Below the pieces are notes generated by a model, which had not been told where the DNA came from, did no database searches, and was given only the letters and a program-made list of their open reading frames with translations. Below are positions 24,882-32,207 of a stretch of DNA of 64,000 nucleotides, piece after piece. A program made the translations under genes and the position numbers. The stretch comes from Oscillospiraceae bacterium (GTDB lineage Bacteria; Bacillota; Clostridia; Oscillospirales; Acutalibacteraceae), in contig WQWM01000002.1 of NCBI GenBank assembly GCA_009785335.1, positions 1 to 64,000 of the forward strand, in the 5' to 3' direction. The stretch's first letter is position 1; the number at the start of each line of letters is the position of its first letter.

Positions 24882-26140
24882 ATGTGTTCTCCTATGGCAA
24901 TCACTTGTTCCACAAATGCGCGCATTGCAAATTCGGTGAGCACTGCCGCAATTTCGTTATATTCATGCAAGACTTTTTTCAATTCATCGCGGCCGACTTT
25001 GTCTTGCAGCACTTCAATCGTCAAACCAAACAGGTCGACGTATTTGTTGTATTTGTATATCCACTTACCCAGTTCGGCCACCATGGGGTGTTGGCTTTCG
25101 GCCAAAAATGCGCGGGTATCCTCTAGCTTTGCGTGGAAATCTTGCAGCAGGGCAATCGCCGCAGGCAGGTCACCCGCCCGCCACAGCACGGCGGCGCTTT
25201 CCACTGCCTCCACCATGCGTGGGCCATTTTGCCGCTTGAGACAACTGGTGTTACACTGCTCGGCGAAATACACAAAGCGTGCAGCGTCTTCTTTGCCAAA
25301 CAGGATTTCAAGCGCACGCAGCCAAGATTGCTCGGGGTCATAATTCTCTGGGTCGCGCAGGTAATCTGCGCAGGTGAGGAAGGCCAGTTTGGTGCATTCG
25401 AAATATTCCATGCCGTTGAATAGAATACCGCGGCTATGCTCGTGCAGCTTGGCGTCACGGTTCGCAATGGGCCCCAGGTGCATTTCGTGGAACATCTCTG
25501 CGTCGTTCACGGGATAGTTATCCCAATACAGTGGCTGCTTGTTTGTGTTTTGCTTGAAGAATTTCGCCTCGTCCACGTCCTGCCATTGGCTGCAGATGTT
25601 ACGGCCTGTCCAAAACAGGTCGGCGTTTTCTGGCAGCCCGTGCCCCAATTCACAGATATATGGTTCATTGCCGCGCCCGTGATAAACCATCGGGCAAATG
25701 GTAAATGATTTATCTGGGAAGGCGTCGCACACACGCTTGGCGAGGGCAAGATGGTCTTCTACGCGCTCGCGGCCGGGGGGGATGTCATCAAAAAACAGAC
25801 CAAAACTCTGCACACCAAGGGCGATAATCTGCGCAAATTTGGCGTGAATGGCCGCCCAACACGTCTCATCCTGATAGTCATAAGTTAAGCCTGGCGCAAG
25901 GCAATACATAAAGTCCATGCCATGTTCACGGCAATAGTTAACCAGACTTTGCAGTGTGGCTAGTTCGGTTCCAGGGTAAAGCTGCTCCCATTTATCGCGG
26001 TGATAAGGGTCGTCTTTCGCACCATAGGCGTAGGTGTTCATGCCGTGGGCAGCCATTAGCGCAATCATGTTGCGGCGTTGCGCATCGCTCCATGGTGTGC
26101 CGTAAAAACCCTCTAAATATCCCCTACGTTGAAAACTCAT
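24878..26140 (-). CDS. GH84 beta-N-acetylglucosaminidase (O-GlcNAcase/hyaluronidase family)
   Basis: The 420-residue protein is a single GH84 domain. It has GYLEGFYGTPWS at residues 7-18, MNTYAYGAKDDPYHRDKW at 34-51 (canonical NTY.YAPKDDPYHR) and the catalytic pair FFDDIP at Asp118-Asp119. These retaining enzymes cleave beta-GlcNAc by substrate-assisted catalysis. The core matches the family, but there is no signal peptide and none of the CBM/FIVAR modules seen in clostridial secreted members. It should therefore act in the cytoplasm on imported GlcNAc glycosides or modified proteins. It overlaps both neighbours by 4 bases (ATGA), so it is translated with the SIS protein and the nucleotidyltransferase. 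Confidence 0.93.
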   Translation of the reverse strand: MSFQRRGYLEGFYGTPWSDAQRRNMIALMAAHGMNTYAYGAKDDPYHRDKWEQLYPGTELATLQSLVNYCREHGMDFMYCLAPGLTYDYQDETCWAAIHAKFAQIIALGVQSFGLFFDDIPPGRERVEDHLALAKRVCDAFPDKSFTICPMVYHGRGNEPYICELGHGLPENADLFWTGRNICSQWQDVDEAKFFKQNTNKQPLYWDNYPVNDAEMFHEMHLGPIANRDAKLHEHSRGILFNGMEYFECTKLAFLTCADYLRDPENYDPEQSWLRALEILFGKEDAARFVYFAEQCNTSCLKRQNGPRMVEAVESAAVLWRAGDLPAAIALLQDFHAKLEDTRAFLAESQHPMVAELGKWIYKYNKYVDLFGLTIEVLQDKVGRDELKKVLHEYNEIAAVLTEFAMRAFVEQVIAIGEHI

Positions 26141-26871
26141 AAATATAGAATTTCCTCTCTATATTTTTGCAGGTAAGCCTCGTTAATGGTGTCGCCTTGG
26201 TCAATGTTGCTGCTGGCGAAGACCTCGGGTGTCGCACCATCTTCAATTAAACATTGCACCACTTGTGCCGCTGTTGCCTGCAACAACGCCGCGCCAATGA
26301 CCGTTGAAGTTGCTGCTGCCATGCCTGCAAAACCATCATAGCCAATGCAAGCATCGCCGGGTGTGCCGTGATTATCCAGCACAAGGTGCGCGATTTCGCA
26401 CAGCCGTTGCCCGCTTTTGTGCCGCGAGCTACCGCTCATGCTGTGCTGCAAGCTGGTGAGTGCCACCACTGTGCAGTCGCGTGATTTTGCTTGCAGAGCA
26501 AGTTCAACAATCAGCGGATTGCGCCCGCTGTTGGAGATAATCAGCAGCAAATCGCTCGCCGCCACACTATATTTTTCCAGCAGAGGAGTTGCACGGTCGG
26601 CGTTGCGCTCCAACTGTGTGCTTTCGCTAGCAGACACATGCAGCATCAGCTCGGGCTCGAGGATGGGTTGCAGTTTAACCAAACCGCCTGCACGGTAGAA
26701 AAGCTCCTGCGCCAGCAAACACGAATGCCCTGTGCCAAACAAAAACACACGCTTGCCAGCTTGCAAGGTTCTAGTGATTTCTCGGGCAAAGGCGTTTACG
26801 CTAGCCAGTTGACTAGCCGCAGCTTGACCAAGTAATTCATGCACATGGCTGAGATATTGTTGCGATTTCAT
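26137..26871 (-). CDS. SIS-domain phosphosugar isomerase/lyase-like protein (UPF0309 type)
   Basis: This 244-residue cytosolic protein has one SIS domain: VFLFGTGHSCLLAQELFYRAGG near residue 42 and LLLIISNSGRNPLIVELALQAK near residue 110 (the SGxSxxT-like loop is SNSGRN). UPF0309 members are annotated as putative sugar isomerases or etherase-like enzymes. In this operon, next to a GlcNAc-kinase-like gene, a GlcNAc-6-phosphate or MurNAc-6-phosphate substrate is likely but unproven. It starts 12 bases after the kinase gene and overlaps GH84 by 4 bases. Confidence 0.83.
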   Translation of the reverse strand: MKSQQYLSHVHELLGQAAASQLASVNAFAREITRTLQAGKRVFLFGTGHSCLLAQELFYRAGGLVKLQPILEPELMLHVSASESTQLERNADRATPLLEKYSVAASDLLLIISNSGRNPLIVELALQAKSRDCTVVALTSLQHSMSGSSRHKSGQRLCEIAHLVLDNHGTPGDACIGYDGFAGMAAATSTVIGAALLQATAAQVVQCLIEDGATPEVFASSNIDQGDTINEAYLQKYREEILYL

Positions 26872-26883
26872 GCGACACTCCCA

Positions 26884-27768
26884 TCAGAGTTTTGTTGCGG
26901 CTAAAGCTGCCCCCACAGCGGGTGGCATGGCTAGCACGCTTGCCTGCACACCAAGCGCCTCAATAAATGCTTGGCGATAGTTTTCACGTCGCTCAAACAA
27001 GCCGCCCCATAACCCAATCTGTGTGTCCGCAGGCAACCTGCGCAGCAGAGCTTTGGCGGTTTTGGCTAAATCGGCGGCGCAATGCTGCACAATCGTGCAG
27101 GCAACGGGGTCATCTAAGTTGCTCACTACCCGCGCAAACGCAGCAATTTCGTTGTGCAGTTTGTTGGGATTATAGAAAATATCCAGCAAATCTTCAGGCA
27201 CGTTTGCGCCATAAAATTCGCAGGCATGGGCAGTCAGCGCAGTTGCTGGGCCGCTGCCCTCATAGCCGCGCAGCGCAGCCCGCAAGCCCTCCCAGCCAAG
27301 GTGAAAGCCGCTGCCCTCGTCGCCCAGCAGCCAGCCCCAGCCACCAGTGTGGAGTATCGGCTCGTTCGCTGCGGTTCGCCCGGCGCACATGCTGCCCGTG
27401 CCTGCAATCACAACGGCACTGGGGCCTTGACATTGCATGGCTTCTAATGCGATGTACAGGTCGCTGTTCATGCCCGCGGGAACGCCATCGAGGATGCCCT
27501 GCGTGAGTGCTTGCAGTTCCTCAGGCGGTGCTTCGTTTGCCAATGCAGCATTGCCGATGAACACCGCAGTGGGGGTGCATGGCAGCTGGTGAAGTATATC
27601 CTGCAGGCTGGCACGCGCGATGTCGTAACCCAGCGCACGGTAGTTCAGGCTGCCTGCTTTGGCCTGTGCAATCACGTTGCCTTGAGCATTGCAAAGCACG
27701 GCGGTGGTTTTGGAACCCCCGCCGTCGATGCCTAAATAGGCGTTTATGTGATTATCAGAACTGTTCAT
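26884..27768 (-). CDS. N-acetylglucosamine kinase-like protein (BadF/BadG/BcrA/BcrD ATPase family)
   Basis: This 294-residue actin-fold kinase begins YLGIDGGGSKTTAVLC (phosphate-1 loop) and has VVIAGTGSMCAGR near residue 120 and GWGWLLGDEGSGFHLG near 145, the signature of GlcNAc kinases in this family. It would form GlcNAc-6-phosphate. The gene leads the eleven-gene minus-strand run. I place the start at 27768: the promoter -10 box ends 7 bases before this ATG and there is no ribosome binding site, so the mRNA is probably leaderless. A 12-codon extension upstream would cover the promoter and is rejected. It is divergent from the DUF454 gene. Confidence 0.85.
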   Translation of the reverse strand: MNSSDNHINAYLGIDGGGSKTTAVLCNAQGNVIAQAKAGSLNYRALGYDIARASLQDILHQLPCTPTAVFIGNAALANEAPPEELQALTQGILDGVPAGMNSDLYIALEAMQCQGPSAVVIAGTGSMCAGRTAANEPILHTGGWGWLLGDEGSGFHLGWEGLRAALRGYEGSGPATALTAHACEFYGANVPEDLLDIFYNPNKLHNEIAAFARVVSNLDDPVACTIVQHCAADLAKTAKALLRRLPADTQIGLWGGLFERRENYRQAFIEALGVQASVLAMPPAVGAALAATKL

Positions 27769-27775
27769 ACTGAAT

Positions 27776-27804
27776 ATTATATAATGAAACGATACGTTTG
27801 TCAA
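27776..27804 (-). promoter_or_regulatory. Perfect-consensus promoter of the glycan operon, probably leaderless
   Basis: On the minus strand TTGACA (27804-27799), a 17-bp spacer and TATAAT (27781-27776) end 7 bases before the ATG at 27768. The +1 base should be at or next to the start codon. Confidence 0.88.
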
Positions 27805-27819
27805 GGCACAGGGGGATAT

Positions 27820-28188
27820 ATGGCAAAGTTTTTCTTTGGGGCGTTGGCGGTGGTCTGCTTTGGGCTGGGCACGGCGGGTATGGTTGTGCCCATGTTGCCT
27901 ACGGTGCCGTTTTATTTGCTGACTGTTTGCTTTGCGGCACGCAGCTCAAGTAAGTTACACGCACGGCTGGTGCGTACGCGGTTTTATCGCCAGCATTTGG
28001 ATGAGTTTGTGCAACACCGCAGCATGACCATGCGCCGCAAACTCATGGTGATGGCCCTTGCCGGGGGCAGCATGCTGCTATCAATGGTGGTGATTAACCA
28101 TGTGGCGATGTATATTGTAGTACCTATATTGTTAGCATTTAAGGCATGGTATTTTTTTGCGCGGGTGGGGACGATTCACAATGCTTAA
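27820..28188 (+). CDS. DUF454 (YbaN-like) small inner membrane protein
   Basis: This 122-residue protein has three hydrophobic segments (residues 4-40 in two parts, and 80-110). The DUF454 motif follows the first: GMVVPMLPTVPFYLLTVCFAARSSSKLH. The function of the family is unknown. The ATG at 27820 has AGGGGG 4 bases upstream; earlier in-frame starts overlap the divergent promoter of the GlcNAc-kinase gene. The end is encoded in a dispersed repeat (CACAATGCTTAATTCGTAATT), which supplies the stop codon. Confidence 0.85.
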   Translation: MAKFFFGALAVVCFGLGTAGMVVPMLPTVPFYLLTVCFAARSSSKLHARLVRTRFYRQHLDEFVQHRSMTMRRKLMVMALAGGSMLLSMVVINHVAMYIVVPILLAFKAWYFFARVGTIHNA

Positions 28189-28377
28189 TTCGTAATTCTT
28201 AATGCGTAATTGTCGCTACGCGAAGACCACCCCGGCACTGCGGTGCCACCCCTCCACACCCACCCCTCTGGGGACCCCGGCGGAGGGGAATTAGGGCTTG
28301 CTTCTTATGCTTTCATAAATTGGCCACCGCGAAGCGGATAGGTTTTTTTGGTTACTTTTTTTCAAAAAAGTAACGCG
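28189..28377. repeat. Composite intergenic repeat, copy 2
   Basis: The spacer starts with the AT-rich repeat TAATTCGTAATTCTTAATGC, then CACCCCTC and GGCGGAGGGGAATT. It continues with AGGGCTTGCTTCTTATGCTT, CATAAATTGGCCACCGCGAAGCGG and the hairpin GGTTACTTTTTTTC/AAAAAAGTAACG. The module order is the same as at 31080-31262. It lies between the convergent DUF454 and lipoprotein genes and may end transcription of both. Confidence 0.7.
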
Positions 28378-29244
28378 TTAACTATTCATCGTAAACACGT
28401 ACTCCTGCGCAATGGGCAGTGTGACGTTGCTGGTGATGCCGATGGTGCGAATTTGGGTGTGCACGGTGGCGTTGATGAAAAATCGCACGTGCAGCAGGTT
28501 GTGTGTGCGGCTGCACACGCGCGCTTGCAGATAGCTGCCGCTGTATAGCGCATCCCAGGCAAGAATGTCGATGCCCAGCAGATTTTCGACGCCCTCCATG
28601 ATGTCCGCGTGCGTGAAGACTTTCATCACTTGGCCATGGTGGGTGGTTGAGCCGTCGTGCGGCAACACCGGCACGTGTTCGTCATGCATGGCAATGGTGA
28701 TGTGGTATTCCTGCCCCACTTGCTGCAGCGTAGCAGATTGCACCCAGCCGGGCTGCAGGCGGCTAGCCCAGCTTTGCCCCTCGGCGAAAAAATCATCGTG
28801 ATTTGTGCCGCGTGCCACCACTTCGGGCTCGCTCCAAGCACCCCAAAGGTTCTGCGTCATGCGGATAACCCCAGGCGCGATGGCGCGAAATGCCCACGGC
28901 ACTTCAACCAAGCGATCATCAATAATTGTGCGGTCGGTGAGGCTGTAGCCCGGCCTATTTGTTTTTACACGATTGGCTGCAGTGTTATAGAAAGCAACAA
29001 TTTCCGCCACGGTTTGCGGTGTTGGCGCAGCGGTGGTCGTGGTGGTTTCTGTTGTTGTGGTGATATATTCGGTTGTTGTGGGCTGCTCGGTGGTGGTTTC
29101 CTGTGTCACGACGGGCAAATCCAGCATCACGGGCAGAGTTTCATGGGCATAGCTTGGGTCGCTTGTGAATCCGCAGGCAGCAAGGGGAGTTAATGACATC
29201 ACTGTGAGAATCACAGCAATGACCTTCGCCATGGCTTTCTTCAT
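28378..29244 (-). CDS. Lipoprotein with Thr-rich linker, unknown extracellular domain
   Basis: This 288-residue product has a lipobox (LTPLAAC, Cys24). A linker at residues 49-75 is built almost only of Thr (with Glu, Pro, Tyr). The following domain of about 200 residues opens with EIVAFYNTAANRVKTNRPGY. I do not recognise the domain; two more cysteines are not in a clear motif. Short Thr-rich linkers of the same style occur in 10116 and 10839, so these proteins may be displayed together on the envelope. The start has AGAGGA 8 bases upstream. It is transcribed alone, away from the symporter gene. Confidence 0.7.
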   Translation of the reverse strand: MKKAMAKVIAVILTVMSLTPLAACGFTSDPSYAHETLPVMLDLPVVTQETTTEQPTTTEYITTTTETTTTTAAPTPQTVAEIVAFYNTAANRVKTNRPGYSLTDRTIIDDRLVEVPWAFRAIAPGVIRMTQNLWGAWSEPEVVARGTNHDDFFAEGQSWASRLQPGWVQSATLQQVGQEYHITIAMHDEHVPVLPHDGSTTHHGQVMKVFTHADIMEGVENLLGIDILAWDALYSGSYLQARVCSRTHNLLHVRFFINATVHTQIRTIGITSNVTLPIAQEYVFTMNS

Positions 29245-29271
29245 ATTTAAAGTCCTCTTTCACAAAAATGC

Positions 29272-29300
29272 TTGCAATTGTTTCCATCACATGATATAAT
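29272..29300 (+). promoter_or_regulatory. Promoter upstream of the symporter gene
   Basis: TTGCAA (29272-29277), 17-bp spacer, perfect TATAAT (29295-29300). A second TATAAT preceded by TGG (extended -10) lies at about 29378. Either can drive the gene at 29415. Confidence 0.55.
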
Positions 29301-29414
29301 ATAGCAATATCACGACGCGGGGGAATTATTGCTCAATCGCATGAGTTAAATGCGCGAGTTGCTCACCGCAGGTGTGGTATAATATTCCACATTAACTTAC
29401 ATAGGGGGATTACG

Positions 29415-30974
29415 ATGAGCAATCAAGCATGGATTCTCGTGGTGTTTGCAGTGTATTTCAGTGCAATCATTGGTCTGGCCATTCGTTTTCGCAAAAGCCA
29501 AAACCTCGCAGATTATTATTTGGGTGGGCGCAAGCTCAACGCCTGGGTGGGCGCGCTTTCGGCACAAACCAGCGACATGAGCGGCTGGCTGCTGATGGGC
29601 TTGCCGGGCGCGATTTATGCCTTTGGCACAGGCCGCGCATGGATTGCCGTGGGGCTAATTATTGGCACGGTGCTGAACTGGTGCTTTGTGGCCAAGCGGC
29701 TGCGACGTGCCACCATTGTGTTCAACAACTCGGTTACGCTGCCGGAATATCTCGAAAATCGCTTTCATGATAAATCGCATGTGCTGAAATTGACAGCTGC
29801 GGTATTCTTCGCGATTTTCTTCACGGTGTATGCTACCAGCGGGTTTGTGGCCGGCGGCACGCTGCTGCCGCAGATTTTCCCCGGGCTGAGCTACCAGTGG
29901 GCGCTGATTATCATCGCCGCGTTTGTGGTGGGCTACACGCTCATCGGCGGGTTAATGGCCATCAGCTGGACGGACTCAATCCAAGGTATGATGATGCTCC
30001 TTGCTGTGTTCACACTGCCGATTATCGTCATTGCCACCATGGGCGGCTGGGGCAATGTGGCCGCCGGAATCCCTGATGGCTGGTATAACATGATGCAGGT
30101 GGGCGGGCAACCGCTAACTTGGCAGTCCATTGTTTCTGACGTGGCGTGGGGACTTGGCTACTTTGGTATGCCGCACATTCTCATCAAGCTCATCGCTATT
30201 AGAAAAGAAAAGTTCGTCAATCGCTCGGCGATCATCGCCATTGTGTGGGTGGTGCTTGCGCTTGGCTCGGCAGTGATGGTTGGTCTGGTTGGCCGCGCGT
30301 TTATCCCCGGGTTGGCCAACAGTGAAACTGCTTTCATCAACATGATTCAAGTGATTTTCATCGATCGTGGCTCGCTGTGGGCGGTGCTGCTGGGCGGTTT
30401 GTTCTTGTGCGGCATGTTCGCGGCCATTAAATCAACAGCGGATTCGCAGTTGCTGGTGGCGTCGTCTGCGTTGAGCGATATTTATCGCCAAGCCGACAAA
30501 AAAGCCAGCGACAAAAAACTCGTTTGGATTAGCCGCGGTGCAGTGCTGGTGGTTGCCGTGCTTGCCATCGTGTTTGCGCTCAATAGCTATGTACACGGCG
30601 GCTATGATGCCTACGGCGTGCGCATCCCCGGCACCATTGACCGCAACAGCGGCGTGATGGCACTGGTGGCCATGGCTTGGGCGGGCTTTGGTTCGGCATT
30701 TGGCCCGCTTGTGCTGTGCAGCTTGTTCTGGAAACGTACGAACAAAATCGGCGCAATTGCAGGTGTTATCGTTGGCGGGCTCACCGTCATTGTGTGGCAA
30801 TATATCTCGTTCGGCGGTGCAACCCTGGCTGCACAAACTCGCATTTTCTCGTTGGTGCCGGGCTTTGCGCTTTCGTTGGTTGCGATCATCGTGGGCAGCT
30901 TGGTCACGCGCAAACCTTCGGCCGAAATCCTTGAACAACTTGCCACGGCGCAACAGCCTTTGGTTGAAGATTAG
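29415..30974 (+). CDS. Sodium:solute symporter, PutP-like (SSS family)
   Basis: This 519-residue polytopic membrane protein has about 13 membrane segments and the SSS signatures. DYYLGGRKLNAWVGALSAQTSDMSGWLLMGLPGAIY at residues 35-70 carries the Na+ site and substrate region of PutP. GGTLLPQIFPGLSYQWAL and GLMAISWTDSIQGMMML near 170-195 follow. This is the length and layout of Na+/proline symporters, so proline uptake is the most likely role; other amino acids or betaines cannot be excluded. The ATG has GGGGG 7 bases upstream. A hairpin repeat follows the stop codon and may end transcription. Confidence 0.88.
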   Translation: MSNQAWILVVFAVYFSAIIGLAIRFRKSQNLADYYLGGRKLNAWVGALSAQTSDMSGWLLMGLPGAIYAFGTGRAWIAVGLIIGTVLNWCFVAKRLRRATIVFNNSVTLPEYLENRFHDKSHVLKLTAAVFFAIFFTVYATSGFVAGGTLLPQIFPGLSYQWALIIIAAFVVGYTLIGGLMAISWTDSIQGMMMLLAVFTLPIIVIATMGGWGNVAAGIPDGWYNMMQVGGQPLTWQSIVSDVAWGLGYFGMPHILIKLIAIRKEKFVNRSAIIAIVWVVLALGSAVMVGLVGRAFIPGLANSETAFINMIQVIFIDRGSLWAVLLGGLFLCGMFAAIKSTADSQLLVASSALSDIYRQADKKASDKKLVWISRGAVLVVAVLAIVFALNSYVHGGYDAYGVRIPGTIDRNSGVMALVAMAWAGFGSAFGPLVLCSLFWKRTNKIGAIAGVIVGGLTVIVWQYISFGGATLAAQTRIFSLVPGFALSLVAIIVGSLVTRKPSAEILEQLATAQQPLVED

Positions 30975-30984
30975 TGCTTGACGA

Positions 30985-31268
30985 TTTGCAACTTTTTTGA
31001 AAAAAAGTTGCGCAAAAAACTTTACTCGCTTCGCGGGGGTCTATGAAAGGCCTTTCGCAAAGCGGGTGAAGTTTTTGTGCTCGCACCCCTCCCTCACCCG
31101 CTACGGCGGGAGCTCCCTCTACAAGAGGGAGCCAAGGGCTTGCTTCTTAAATCGTTTCATAAATTGTTCCCCGCGAAGCACGAGTTTACACGCAGTGCTC
31201 ATAATAGGACACAGCGAAGCGACCTAAAAGTTTTTTGGTTCTTTTTTTCAAAAAAGAACAAGAAAAAC
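30985..31268. repeat. MITE-like composite repeat with terminal inverted hairpin modules, copy 3
   Basis: This 284-base spacer has no gene. Its left end (GCAACTTTTTTG/AAAAAAAGTTGC then GCAAAAAACTTTACTCGCTTCGCG) and right end (CGCGAAGC... CAGCGAAGCGACCTAAAAG then TTTTTTGGTTC and GTTCTTTTTTTC/AAAAAAGAAC) are inverted copies of the same module. Between them lie CTCCCTCTACAAGAGGGAG, AGGGCTTGCTTCTTAAATCG and CATAAATTGTTCCCCGCGAAG. The inverted ends resemble a miniature inverted-repeat element; the hairpins may also act as terminators for the symporter and for the MBL gene. Confidence 0.7.
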
Positions 31269-32174
31269 TCATCCTGCGCGCCAGAACTGCACGCCATCGC
31301 TGAACATGACCACGTGGCCGTCGATGTCGGTGCGGAAGATGGTGGCGTGGGTGTTGCGCAGGCGTGTCATGACCTCAGGGCGGGGATGGTTATGGCGGTT
31401 ATTGAGTCCTACATTCAGCACGGCATAGACCGGCGCGACGTAGCGCAGGAAAAAATCGTGGCTGGAGGTGTGGCTGCCATGGTGACCAACGTGCAATAGA
31501 CACACTTGCAAGCGGCGGCCGTATTCGTCAGCTAGGTCGCGTTCGGCGGCACGTTCGGCATCGCCGGTGAACAGCGCGGAGGTGTTGCCGTAATCCAACC
31601 GCAGCACGACGGAGTTGTTATTGAGGTTGCGTATGTTTTCGCGCAGCGGGCCAAGAATGGTGATCTCTGTGTTGCCCAGTGTGATCACACGCCCCACTTC
31701 GGCGTATTCAGCAGAGGTGCCAGCCTCAATTGCGCGGCGCACAGCGGCCAGAAAGTTCTCATAAACCCGCGTGGTGGGCGTGATTTCCTGCGGCAGCTGC
31801 GGCGCGATGATTGTGCCGATGGGGAACGCGTCAATCACGCCGTTGGCCAATGCGCCAATGTGGTCGCTGTGCGGGTGAGTGGCCACGAGGTAGTCAATGC
31901 GTTGCACCCCTTGGCGACGTAGATAGTTGATTACGTGATCTTCGTTGCCGCGTTCGCCGCCGTCGATGAGCATGAACTGCCCATGTGCGGCAATGAGCAC
32001 GGCATCGCCCTGTCCAACGTCGATGAAATGCACGGCAACGTGCTCTTGTGGCTGAGCAAGCGGGTTGTAGCCTTGCGTGACATACCAGCCAGCCATGACC
32101 AGTGCTGCAACGGCGACGATGCTGATGATGAAATTGCGGGACTTGTTTGATTTGGTTGCTTGTTTGCGTTTCAT
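31269..32174 (-). CDS. ComEC C-terminal-like metallo-beta-lactamase-fold protein, membrane anchored
   Basis: This 301-residue protein has one N-terminal membrane segment (about 14-31) and then a metallo-beta-lactamase domain close to the C-terminal domain of ComEC/Rec2. Motifs are HFIDVGQGDAVLI, the metal motif HPHSDHIGAL near residue 103, ALFTGDAE (metal Asp) near 205 and LLHVGHHGSHTSS near 225. Standalone ComEC-like MBL proteins are thought to be extracellular nucleases or phosphodiesterases; that is family inference. It sits 33 bases after ftsK in the same direction and may be co-transcribed. Its end runs into a hairpin repeat. Confidence 0.87.
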   Translation of the reverse strand: MKRKQATKSNKSRNFIISIVAVAALVMAGWYVTQGYNPLAQPQEHVAVHFIDVGQGDAVLIAAHGQFMLIDGGERGNEDHVINYLRRQGVQRIDYLVATHPHSDHIGALANGVIDAFPIGTIIAPQLPQEITPTTRVYENFLAAVRRAIEAGTSAEYAEVGRVITLGNTEITILGPLRENIRNLNNNSVVLRLDYGNTSALFTGDAERAAERDLADEYGRRLQVCLLHVGHHGSHTSSHDFFLRYVAPVYAVLNVGLNNRHNHPRPEVMTRLRNTHATIFRTDIDGHVVMFSDGVQFWRAG

Positions 32175-32207
32175 ATTTTCCCCCTGATGATTGCGTGATA
32201 TTTATAG

